Below the pieces are notes generated by a model. That model was given only the letters and a program-made list of their open reading frames with translations, was not told the DNA's origin and did not search any database. From Cryptomeria japonica (lineage: Eukaryota > Streptophyta > Pinopsida > Cupressales > Cupressaceae): a stretch of DNA of 64,000 nucleotides. Position 1 is the first letter of the stretch, and every line of letters begins with the position of its first letter. The position numbers and the translations under genes are program-made. This document shows, piece by piece, positions 10,662 through 20,853 of this stretch. The DNA lies in assembly GCF_030272615.1 (NCBI RefSeq), contig NC_081406.1, forward strand, positions 246,811,218 through 246,875,217, given 5' to 3'.

Positions 10662-10870
10662 ATCTCCCCCTTTGGCATTGATGGCAACATATGAGCGTGA
10701 AAAACAATCAATGTAAAGAAAGAAATTAACTACAACAAACTCCCCCTAAGATCAAGCAGATAAAACTTTTTTTCACATGCATCTCTCCCCCTTTGACAAC
10801 AATGCCAAAGATCTCCAAAATAGAAAACCCAAACTCTCCCTTAGATAAACAAATTATAATTCTCTCCCCC
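10662..10870 (-). other. Y polypurine tract and repeated internal purine tracts
   Basis: The minus strand reads GCCAAAGGGGGAGAT against the LTR (10662-10676). Further tracts of AAAGGGGGAG or TAGGGGGA type recur near 10741, 10786 and 10863. The element therefore has several candidate plus-strand primers within about 200 bases. Confidence 0.75.
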
Positions 10871-10971
10871 TTATACACATAACCAGACTACTCCACCACA
10901 GGAGAAGCACCAACTCATCAAACTAGATAAAGAGATAAGACTATGAAGTCCACCGGATTGATGCAACTCAA

Positions 10972-13720
10972 TGCATCTAGTTCTCATCAGGAGGGGTGGA
11001 TACCCCTAACTTGTCTCACAAATAGACAAATGTATTTGCAAGCAAAGGCTTAGTAAAAATATCAGCAATCTGTTCCTTTGTAAATACATATTCCAACTTA
11101 ACTTCCTCTTCGTTGACTTTATTTCTTAAGAAATGATATTTGATTGACACATGTTTAGTTTTTTAATATTGCACCAGATTATTTGACATGTTAATAGCAC
11201 AAGAATTATCACAATATATAACAATAGGCTCATCATAAATAACTCCAATATCTTTCAACATTTGCTTCATCCAAACTAACTGAGTGCAGCTACCAGCAAC
11301 AACAATGTACTAAGCTTCAGCAGTAGATAAGGATACTGAATCTTGTTTCTTACTATCCCATGAAACCAATTTCTTACCCAAAAAGAAAGCACCACTGGAT
11401 GTACTCTTTTGATCATCAACATCTTCATCCCAATCAGCATTAGTGTAAGCACATAAAATAAAATCATCATTCCTCAGATACCACAAACCATAATCCATAG
11501 TTCACTTAAAGTATTTGAATATTCTCTTAATAGCAGTGACATGACTCTATTTCAAATCAGCTTGATATCTAGCAACCATGCACACAACATGTATAATGTC
11601 TGGCCTAGTTTGAGTAAGATATAGCAGTCAACCAACCATAGACCTGTACAAACTCCAATTAGCTTATGGAGATTCATCATTCATTAATAATGTGCAGATA
11701 GTCACCATAGGAGTTCCAACCAATTTGGAGTCATCTAACTCAAACTTCTTCAGCAATTCCTTCACATATTTAGTTTGAGATATAAAAATACCTTTTCCAA
11801 TTTTTGAAATCTACAAACCTAAGAAAATTTTCATCTCACTATCATAGACATCTCAAATTCTTTTTGCATATCATTGGAAAACTCCATGCTTAAGTTATCA
11901 TCACCTCCAAAGATAATATCATCAACAAAGACTTAAATAATTAAGATATTATCATTTTCAATGTTAAAATACAGGTTACTATCAGCATTCCCTTTATTAA
12001 ATCCCAATTTCAGCATATACTTATCCAATCTAGCATACCAGGCTCTAGGGGCTTGTTTCAATCCATAAAGAGATTTCTTCAGTTTACATATCATGTCACC
12101 ATCATCTGATAATAAAAATCCATCAACTTTCTCAATGTAGACTTCTTCCTCAAGATCACCATTCAAAAAGGCAGATTTTACATCCATCTGATATACCTTG
12201 AAATATTTATAGGTAGCATATGCAAGCAATAATCTAATAGCTTCAAGTCTAGCTATCAGACAAAAATTCTCCTCATAATCAATTCCTTATTTTTGTGAAT
12301 ATCCTTTGCATACCAATCTTTCTTTATTTCTCACAACTTAATCGGCTTCATTCAATTTATTCCTGAATACCCATTTAATACCAATCACATTCTTATATTT
12401 AGGTCTAGGCACAAGTTCCCATGTGTTATTATTTTCAATATGATTAAATTACTCTTCCATAACCCTTATCTAATTTTCATCTTTGCAAGCCTCAACAACA
12501 TCTTTAGGTTCAATTTTAGAAATCAAACATACCTCTTCAGTAGCTAGCCTTCTTCTAGTCATCATACCTTTATTTTTATCATGAATAATTTGATTTTCTG
12601 AATGATTCAATCTTACATACCTCGGAGTCTTCTGATTGTTCTGATTTTTAGGTTCCTGCACCTCTCCACCGACAGCAGCAACATCCGGATTATCAATCTC
12701 TACCGGATCATTCTGCTTCAATTCTTCAGTTTGAATAGGATTTAAAATAACATGTTGACCATCATCATATCCACAAGCTCTGATATCTTTTCTATAATCC
12801 TCATCAACCTTCACTTTTTCACTTTCCACTATCTTTCCTAGTCTCTTATTGTAGCATCGGTAGGCTTTTCTCTTTGTAGAATAACCCAAGAAAATTTCTT
12901 CATCACTTCTTGCATCGGACTTTCCTATGTCCTCATCTCTCTTGATATAACATTTGCTACCAAATACTCTGAAATATCTCATAGTAGGAACATGACCAAA
13001 CTATAACTCATAAAGAGTCTTACCAGTCCCACCTTTAATATGAACCCAGTTTAATGTGTAAGCAACAATGCTAATAGCTTCTCTCCAATAGATCTTTGGA
13101 ACATTTCCTTCAATCAGCATAGTCCTTGCATCATCCAAGATAGTTTTGTTATTTCTTTCAACAACTCCATTCTGCTGAGGGGTTCTAGGAGAAAATAATT
13201 GTCTTCTAATCCCATGCTTCTCACAGAATGAATTAAACTCACCGGAACAAAATTCTCCACCTCTATCAAATCTCAAACATTTCACCTTCAATCTTGACTC
13301 AGTCTCAACCTTTGCTTTGAATATCTTGAACTTGTCTAATGCTTCAGATTTCTCCTTAAAAAATACAACCCACATCATCTTGGAATAATCATCAATTAGC
13401 AACATAAAATATCTATCTCCCTGCACACTTCTAACATTTGTAGGTCCACACAGGCTAGTATGCACAAGATCTAGCAATCCAATAGATGTATACTGCTTGC
13501 TCTTGAAAGAAATTCTTGTTTGCGTACCCAATCGACATTCCTTACATATCGGATTAGTAGGCTTAGCAATCTTAGGCAGATTTCTAATAACTTGAATAGA
13601 ATTGATCTTAATCATAGAATCAAAATTAACATGACACATTCTCCTATGCCACAACCAACTTTCATCATTCTAAGCAATCAAAGAATATTACCAAGATATT
13701 CAAATGAAAAATATTACCTT
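10972..13720 (-). pseudogene. pol: Y pol, 3' part: integrase, reverse transcriptase, RNase H (broken)
   Basis: From 13720 leftward: integrase zinc region WHRRMCHVNF with CKEC near 13650-13540; catalytic core with IDDYSKMMW, FDRGGEF and PQQNGVVERNN (13440-13120); the first catalytic Asp position reads HTSLCG instead of the usual HTDLCG. Then the core-to-tail region FRVFGSKCYIKRD (12982), the reverse transcriptase with QMDVKSAFLNGDLEEEVY, SLYGLKQAPRAWY (12229-11990) and VFVDDIIFGG (about 11925), and RNase H with YTNADWDEDVDDQKSTSG-like text, YCDNSCAI and DIFTKPL. The frame ends near 10972. Several stops, including one just before VFVDD, make it a pseudogene. The 5' part is at 63242-64000. Confidence 0.88.
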
Positions 13721-14202
13721 TGTGAGAATTTGTTGAAAATAGCCAAGATCAAGAGCACATTGAATAGCACAAGAGAGAGACAAAATATTTGATAAGAATA
13801 AACTATATTCTAATCAATAGTAAATACTGATCAACTGGATCGTCAAGAATTACATACAATGTAGATGAGACTGCTTATAAAGGCAAGGCTAAAAAAACAA
13901 GAGATCACACAATAATGACATGTGGCTCAATGCGATGCAAGGGTAGGTAGGGGTAGGTAGGAGAAATAGTAAAATATTCCACATGAGGTGGCCGAAGGTT
14001 GAATTATCACTCCACAATAAGTGGATATGATAAAGTAATAACAAGATCACACCATAAAAGGTGGAAATTATCCTACATACACACTCCCAATGTAGCACAT
14101 CTCCCTAGGTATCTCATATGCAAACTACTATGTTGTGCATGTACCTAAGTAAACTTAAGTAAGGTGTAATTTATCCAAGATAAATAAATAATTACACCAA
14201 CA
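13721..14202 (-). repeat. X 3' LTR
   Basis: TGTGAGAATTTG...TTACACCAACA on the plus strand, matching 62757-63241 throughout. Minus-strand reading begins TGTTGGTGTAATTATT. The purine tract TTAAGGGGGG lies next to it (plus-strand 14203-14213), fixing this as the 3' LTR. Confidence 0.92.
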
Positions 14203-14213
14203 CCCCCCTTAAG
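14203..14213 (-). other. X polypurine tract
   Basis: The minus strand reads CTTAAGGGGGG directly before the LTR start. Confidence 0.8.
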
Positions 14214-14288
14214 TGCAACTTAGGGAAATGCACTTAAGTCTACAATGCAACTAAGCAATGCAAGATGGGTCCCGACTACAAGGCCATG

Positions 14289-15541
14289 TTAGGTACCCAT
14301 GTACAAATACAAATGGAATCTCCCATAAAGTGAGGAAAGAGAGAAAAACCCAATGGTAAAAAACCCTCCCCCAAAAGAGAGATGAAAACTATATACAAAG
14401 GAACTCTCAAACAAGTATGAGAAGGACAACACCCCATGTAAGGAAAAAGTCCCCCCATATGAGAGAAGAAGAGAGACCAAGTATCCCCCCCTCAATGTAG
14501 AATCTACACCGATGGTAGAAGCTCGAAGCTGAATGAAGAAATTTCTCCATGAACGTCGAACAACATTCCTCCCCTTGGGAAGAAACAAAACCAAAGGTGT
14601 GTCCATAAAGTCTCCCCAATCATGAAGGGAAGATGTAGGAAAAAAACTCATGATGTATGAAGTCTCTGAAAACTGCTCAAGTGTCCCCATGTCGATGGTG
14701 AAAGTGACCCCCTCCAAAGATGGTGAACTACTCCACATTTCTGAAAAAGGAACTCCAAGATCTAGTGGAAATGAATGTAGAACAATATCCAAAGACTCGC
14801 ATGTATCCTCTAAGGGTAAAGAGACCTCCTCCAACTATTGTACATAATAATCCACAGTCATGTCAACCTTGAAAGAAGGATCAAGTAGAGAATGCACAAG
14901 AGGTTCAGAGTGTTCCCTCGCAACAATAAAAGAAGGATCATCTTCATCAAAGAGAAGATGAATATCATCAATGATGTCTCCCAAATCTGCAATGTTTGTA
15001 AAGTATCCCAATGAACTGAAGCTGGAAGACAAGATATATCATGTTGCACTGAATCACAACAAGGAAAAATTGTCGCATCATCTATACCTTCAGGTGCAAT
15101 AGGTGATATGATATCAATAGGAGGAGATGAAATGCAAGGTTCAAGAATGGGGTCACATGTTAGAACACCCAAGCTCAAGTACCCAAAGTTCTCCTCAAAA
15201 TATGAATCATCGTGTGATGAATCAACCTCATCAATAGAACCAAAATGTGAAAAGGAGTACAACTGAGATGCATGATCAACTAACCCAGTCTCAATGATAG
15301 CTCTAGTCTCCAAGTCTCTAAACATATCTGAATCAAGTGTGAACTCCACAATTTTCCTCATTTCCCCATGTGTGATTTGATAGATGGAGAGAAAATTATT
15401 TATCAAATGGGGTACACACAACACATCATTGAAGGAGTTATCCCCAATAGCAATACATACTTTCCCAATCACATCCATGTATGTATGATTTCCCATCAAA
15501 ATTTGTGGCATGGTGCAAGGCTCAAATGAAGAGAACATAGA
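14289..15541 (-). pseudogene. X downstream frame replacing integrase and reverse transcriptase; unknown
   Basis: After the protease stop at 15542 the same frame continues with NDVLCVPHLINNFLSIYQIT, a GAG-pre-integrase-like block, and then an acidic, Ser/Asp-rich sequence (DDSYFEENFGYLSLGVLTCD). It shifts frame near 15030 and runs, with one stop near 14835, to 14289 as a Ser/Phe/Leu-rich sequence. No integrase DDE core and no reverse transcriptase FVDD or RNase H motif is seen anywhere. I do not recognise the protein. It may be a decayed tail of pol or a captured sequence. Confidence 0.5.
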
Positions 15542-16018
15542 CTACAAAGATGCCATATGATGGGAAGCCCCTGAATCTAGAAGCCATCTCCCTAAATCAT
15601 GACTTGTAGTAGCACAAAGATCTTGTCCCTTTCCTTTATCTATGCCAAAAGAGTGATCCTTTCCTGTATCCTTTTCTTTTGAAGAAGAAATCGATGTAAA
15701 CATTCTAGAAGGCAAACTAATTTTGTTCTTCTCAAGAAGATGTTTCAATGCATCAATGTCCTTCTTGTAACAACGTTGTTCATCATGTCCTGACTTCTTG
15801 CAATATGCACAAAAAAGATTATCCTTAAATGATTTTCTCTTAGGTGAGGATGTGGAATCACCTTATTGTGGAGAGGAGGATTGTGTTCCATCTTGTTGTG
15901 GCTTAGGCTTAGGTTGCTTTTGGTTCTTTCATTTTCCTAGATTGCTTTGATTCATTTTATTAGCCACCAAAGCTTGTGACTTTGAAGATTTAAGAATCCA
16001 CATTTGGGTGATATCTTA
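15542..16018 (-). pseudogene. X gag C-terminus (zinc knuckle) and aspartic protease
   Basis: The minus strand encodes ILKSSKSQALVANKMNQSN, a Lys/Gln/Pro-rich stretch, a CCHC knuckle (CAYCKKSGHDEQRC, near 15800), then the link DIDALKHLLEKNKISLPSRM and the protease site WLLDSGASHHM (about 15590-15560). The protease would cut the polyprotein, and its D-S-G-A triad is intact. A TAG at 15542-15544 follows at once. Stops are also present near 15870 and 15930. It continues gag from 44824-44982, from which it is separated by the LINE. Confidence 0.82.
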
Positions 16019-16022
16019 GTGA

Positions 16023-17558
16023 ATGGAGAGGATAGTGCAGCTGGAGGGAAATTTGAATTCTACGAATGGAGGGAACAACACAGCTAGTTCCTCTGGTTCT
16101 GCTGCCTTTGTAGCTCAAGGACAACTTGTCTCTTTTGTATCTACGGTGGATGATGAGGATGGTCAAAAGGATGGGGACCCACGACATCAGGACCCTCCTC
16201 TTGACTTTAAAAATACTGAAGATTCTTCAAATTTGGGTCCTGAGAACTTGAATTTTGCGTTGGTAAAGATGGCTAAAGTGAAGATTCTCAAACCCTGGAA
16301 CAAATTATTTGCAAACAAGCTCACTGGTACATCAACTTTTCCCTCCGTGGAAGATATTTCTGATAGAAAGGTAGGCAAATTAGCTATTGTTGTACTAGAT
16401 GTGGTCATAGACCACATTATTTCTCTAATGGCTTTTTCTCTAGTGCAAAAATTTGTTGGACCAAGACCTAATATTGAAGTCATTAGGTCTTTTGTGAAGA
16501 GAAAATGGAGGTTGAAAGGACAGGTTGATGTTTCAGCCCTGTCAAGGGGATTATTTGTCTTTTCCTTCTCCTGTGGGGAAGATTTGGAAATGGCTCTGAG
16601 TGGAGGACCCTGGATGCTTAGGAAATCTTCTTTATCCTTAAGAAAGTGGTCTCCAAAAATGGAGCTCAATGATTCCTTTTTTGAATCTGGTCCGGTTTGG
16701 GTGCGGTTGTCTGGGTTGTCGCTTGAATTTTGGTTGGAGGATGTGTTTTCGGGCATTACTAACTCCTTCAGGGAGCTTGTGGCTATAGATTCTATGATAG
16801 CAACACGAAAGAGACTAGTGTGTGTGAGGATATGTGTTAATATCTCACAGAATATGGATCTTCCTAGCTCAATCGAAATAAATTCCAAGCTAGGGAAGTG
16901 GTAACAAGTTATAGAGTTTGAATCCCTCCCTTTTGTGTGCTTCACATGTAAGAAAGCTAGACATTGGGCAAAGGCTTGTCCTCGTAACCCCAAGAATTCT
17001 CAAAAGCACAACAATCATGTCAAACAGATCTGGAAAGAGAAGATGAACAGAAATGAGGAGGGTAGAGCGGAAGGAGGAAGTGGACTTCCTAGTAACTCAA
17101 AAGATATAACAAAGGATGAAAAGAAAGATAGTCTTTCAAAGGATACTTTTCAGAAGGAAGTCAGAAAGGATGAAGAGAATGTATTTGAAGTTAAAACAAT
17201 CAGTGGATTTGAATCTGTATAGATTCAAGAGGAAGAAAATGCAAGTATAGAAGAAATTCTTGAAGATGGTGAGATTGGTGACATAAATGAATCAAAATAT
17301 GAGTCTCCAAAAGATACAGAATATGAAAGTAATAAAGTGTGTCCAAAGGACTTTGAAGGTCCAGATGTTATCATTGAAAAGAAGACCCAGTTCAGATCGC
17401 CCCAGGGTAATTTTAACTCTCTATTTCAGATTTTTGGAACTAATTCACCCACCTCTTCTCAGAAAAAAGGAGAACCTTCAAATAGTAAGCAATCGGATAA
17501 AGATGAAGAAGATGAAGAGATAATAGGAGTGGGAAAAAAGAAAAACAAGAGAACATGA
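16023..17558 (+). pseudogene. LINE ORF1: RNA-binding protein with DUF4283-type domain and zinc knuckle
   Basis: ORF1 proteins bind LINE RNA in the transposition particle. The ATG at 16023 (MERIVQLEGN) opens an uninterrupted 293-codon stretch with the DUF4283-like core: VGPRPNIEVIRSFVKRKW, then FVFSFSCGEDLEMALSGGPW and VWVRLSGLSLEFW. A stop at 16902-16904 is followed in the same frame by the knuckle CFTCKKARHWAKAC (16941-16982) and a Lys/Glu/Ser-rich tail with stops at 17220-17222 and 17556-17558. A single frame throughout means nonsense changes but no shift. Confidence 0.85.
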
Positions 17559-17725
17559 GCTTCTAATGGGGTTAAAACTAGAACTAGGTCTAAGGCGGAT
17601 ATTGGTCTTTCCAAATTCCCATAGGGATATAAAACTATGAAGTGGCATAAGGACCAGGAGAGAAAACAAAATATAACTGATGGAAGGTAGGGAACCATTC
17701 AGGAATCTTGCTCCCAGGTTTCCAA

Positions 17726-18436
17726 ATGAAGGTAATTTCCTAGAACATACGAGGTCTAAATGGTCTCCATAAATAGGATGTGCTAAGGAATTTTATTAGA
17801 GATCATAAGTCAAACATCATCCTGGTTTAGGAAACTAAAATGAGTAAGGAAAAAGTTGAAAAATTAAAATTCTTTAAACAGAGGGGTGTTTGTGGTAGTA
17901 TTTCTAATGGGGCGTCTGGTGGGGTTGCCATATTTTGGAATAAGAAAACTGTTGATGGAGATCTGATTGATGAAGATGGCAATATCATTTATATGCAAGT
18001 GAAATGCATTCCTAAAGGACAGGAATGGGTGGTCACCAACATTTATGCTCCAAATTCAAAAGATGCTAGGAGTAAGTTTGTGGACAAAATCCAGCAGAAA
18101 AGAGGGTTTTTTTTCCAAAACAGTTGGTTGTTGATGGGATATTTCAACACCCCTCTGCAAGAGATTGATAAATTTGGAGGAACTCAAGCTCAACTGGATA
18201 TCAGGATTGATCTTATAGATTTCATCAATGCCAATGCCCTTATTGACGTTGACCTTTCTAGAGCCTCCTACACTTGGTCTAATCGAAGGGATGGAGGAGA
18301 TCTTATTCAGCTAAGGCTAGATAGATCCCTTATCACTTCTAACTGGGTCCTTAAGTATAGATGTTCTTTGTCTATTATTAATAGAATAGGATCAAACCAT
18401 TATCCCATTTCTTTTGTTGCTGATTCTATTAAGGGA
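17726..18436 (+). pseudogene. LINE ORF2, part 1: endonuclease domain
   Basis: The apurinic-like endonuclease nicks target DNA. From the ATG at 17726 the frame reads MKVIS-stop-NIRGLNG, with a stop where plant LINEs usually have Trp, then SNIILV-stop-ETKM, GASGGVAIFW, VVTNIYAPN, MGYFNTPLQEIDKFGG, ASYTWSNRR and IGSNHYPI. The catalytic GDFN and SDH motifs appear as GYFN and SNH, so activity is lost. The frame runs to the insertion point of A, where the AGGGA target site (18432-18436) is the last LINE sequence, and resumes at 31452. Confidence 0.85.
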
Positions 18437-20034
18437 TGTGGAGTAGAAATTAGGATTCATTACAAGATAAGTAGATCAAATCAAAACATTAAACATGATA
18501 GCTCAATCAAAAGAAATACTCATTGCAATGAACCTAATCACAATGCACATTCAATAGAGGTATGAAAATGAAGCATTCAAAAGAAAACATTATGCAAACC
18601 AGACTCAAGATTGAATACTCCTTCCATGCGGCTCCATTGTTGTTCTTTCCTCTTCAATAGTTTCGTGGATCTCACCTACAAGTGCTCTCACAATTGAAAG
18701 CAAAAAGCTCAAGAGTACTAGAACTAAAATTTGATAGTTTGACAGCAATTCGGATTTCAAGAAGTAATTGAAGGGGTTGATTGAAGAAAAATTATCCAAT
18801 TTATAGAGAAATTGGAGAAATCACAAAATTGGCATGATGCAATTCAAATGGAAATTGCAAATCAATATGTTAATTATGACAAATTATGCAAATTATGCAC
18901 TTTCCATGCACAATTTTGATTGATTGATTATGACACATTTCATGTCAAAATTGATTGATTAATCAATTATGACAATTTCATGACAAATTGAAATGCCACT
19001 CCCATAGAATTAGGAGATGAAATAGGAGGGAAAAAGAATTAGAAATTTGAAAATTAGGAAATTGAAATTGATGACCAATTAGGAAATTGGAATTAGAAAT
19101 TGATGAAAAATAGGATTTAGTGAATTAGTGAATTAATTAATAATTTTTCATTTATTAATCAATTCACAAAGAGGAATAATTAGACAATTAAATAAAGATT
19201 TAATTGTAATAAGAAGACTTAGGATTAATAAATAATTTAGTAATCCTAGAGGAAGAAATGGTAAATTAGGTTAAATGACCAAATCATAAAACCCTAGAAG
19301 ACGAATTAGAAATGCGAAGATGACAATTAGGTCTTGATTAGAGATAATTAATGTCATGATTTTGAATTGATAAAGGACCAATGCGACAGAATGATTTGAT
19401 TGATAGATGCGCCAATTGACAAGGAACAATGACAAATTGATCCAACTTGACATAATTGAGACAGACAATGATCGATAGCAAAATTGATTGCAAAATGACA
19501 AAATTGACAAAATAGATTGCAAGATGACAAGATTAGACATGACCACGATCAATGACAAATTGATCGTAAAACGACAAGATTGAAGGATTGATGATAAATC
19601 GACAAGATTGATAAGAGGACAACGATCAATGACAAATTGATCGTAAGATTGACAGGATCGATAAGAGGACAAAACCCTAATTAGGATTGACGATGTCCAA
19701 AATGATGAGATTGATGATAAGATTGATAAGATTGACAGGAGGACAAAACCCTAATTAGGATTGACGATGTCCAAAATGATGACAAATAAGCATGCTCATT
19801 GATGCAATAAGATAAAAATCGATCAAAATCATGACTAGATAATGTTGTCGACAAGACCAAATTCGAGGATGAGATGATTGAAAAATGTAGAAGAATGACT
19901 CGATGTTCACAAATGATAAAGACCAAGTGCGTGACATAGGAGAAATGTTAATGCGATGCAAAAACCTAAAATGAAGCAATGCGCAAATGTTAAAGTATGA
20001 CCTCGCAAGCGTTGACCATTTTTGGGTGTCTACA
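18437..20034 (-). repeat. A 3' LTR
   Basis: TGTGGAGTAG...GGGTGTCTACA on the plus strand, 1598 bp. Differences from the other copy noted at 18444, 18630, 18664 and 19957. It is very AT-rich with many GACAAATTGATC-like and GATTGAC-like short repeats in 19400-19760. The apparent small reading frames are repeated identically in both copies and are not genes. Confidence 0.97.
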
Positions 20035-20051
20035 TTTTGCCCCTCTTTGAG
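20035..20051 (-). other. A polypurine tract
   Basis: The minus strand reads CTCAAAGAGGGGCAAAA up to the LTR start TGTAGACACC. The tract in A2 (8466-8482) is nearly the same. Confidence 0.88.
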
Positions 20052-20120
20052 ACAATGCGATTCTGAGCGTTGTTTCAAAGAACAATAACTAAATGCCCCA
20101 GACAATAATAATGACATATG

Positions 20121-20134
20121 CATGCCCCCTCGAG
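20121..20134 (-). promoter_or_regulatory. CTCGAGGGGGCATG 14-mer shared with A2
   Basis: The minus-strand 14-mer equals 8371-8384 of A2 and lies 86 bases before the 3' LTR. The surrounding sequence is otherwise diverged, so the match suggests constraint. Confidence 0.6.
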
Positions 20135-20568
20135 GAATTGGCCGGAAACATGCGGAAAAGAGGCCAATTGATCGATAAAAAATGATAGGATCGAACGGAC
20201 TGAAAATCGGAGATCGGATGCATGAAGGACAATCAATTTAAGGTGCACAAGACCGCGACCAACATAAGATGGAGAAGATGCACGTCCATCTATGCAATGA
20301 CAAAGAGCTATAAATGGGACCAAGAGGGTGAAAATGACTCATTTGCACTAGCTAAAGAGGAGGATTTGTTGCTCTGGACAAGAACACTTGCAGATAGATG
20401 GCGAACATTCCAATGGCGGGTCACCTTGGAGAACATGTACGCACATTCAGACGATCGGAGGACGCAGGAGCAGCGGTATGTATCGCGAAAACCCATGTGT
20501 TTGATTTCATGAATTTTGATGGCTTACGGGACATTGCGGGACCCACAGGGGACACCAAAATGGACATC

Positions 20569-20677
20569 TGCGCTTGTGTCATCTAAACCTGCGCTTGTGT
20601 ATGATGTTCTGCGCTTGTGTAGGAAGACACAAGCGCAATTAACCTGACACAAGCACAATTTAGCTTACACAAGCGCA
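20569..20677. repeat. Six phased copies of ACACAAGCGCA in two opposed triplets
   Basis: TGCGCTTGTGT starts at 20569, 20590 and 20610. Its complement ACACAAGCGCA (one copy with A for G) starts at 20627, 20647 and 20667. Spacing is about 20-21 bp within each triplet, two turns of the helix. The opposed triplets could also pair as a hairpin. They lie 180-290 bp upstream of the antisense PMD frame. A second cluster of the same motif is at 29631-29723. Confidence 0.85.
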
Positions 20678-20853
20678 AGAGTTGAAAAATGACTCACTTT
20701 TGATTGGAAATGGCATGCAAATGACCTGACAAGGGAGGGAATGGGTAGGATAGGCCAATGTAGATGAAAAACACCCCAATTTGGACATGAAAATGAGGAA
20801 ATGCAACCCATAGGAGCAAACCCTAAAACTGACAAAATGATGCCCCGATTGTG

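Noticed and set aside
14276-14619. Two further overlapping minus-strand frames near the X 3' LTR
   Set aside because: Alternative frames of the 14289-15541 tail; only one frame connects upstream to the protease.
16187-16993. 268-codon minus-strand frame opposite LINE ORF1
   Set aside because: ORF1 on the plus strand has the DUF4283 and knuckle motifs; the reverse frame has none and is a codon-bias shadow.
18605-20123. Several 60-130-codon minus-strand frames, repeated at 30017-31391
   Set aside because: They lie in the two LTRs of A, recur identically in both, and have low-complexity content without any known motif.
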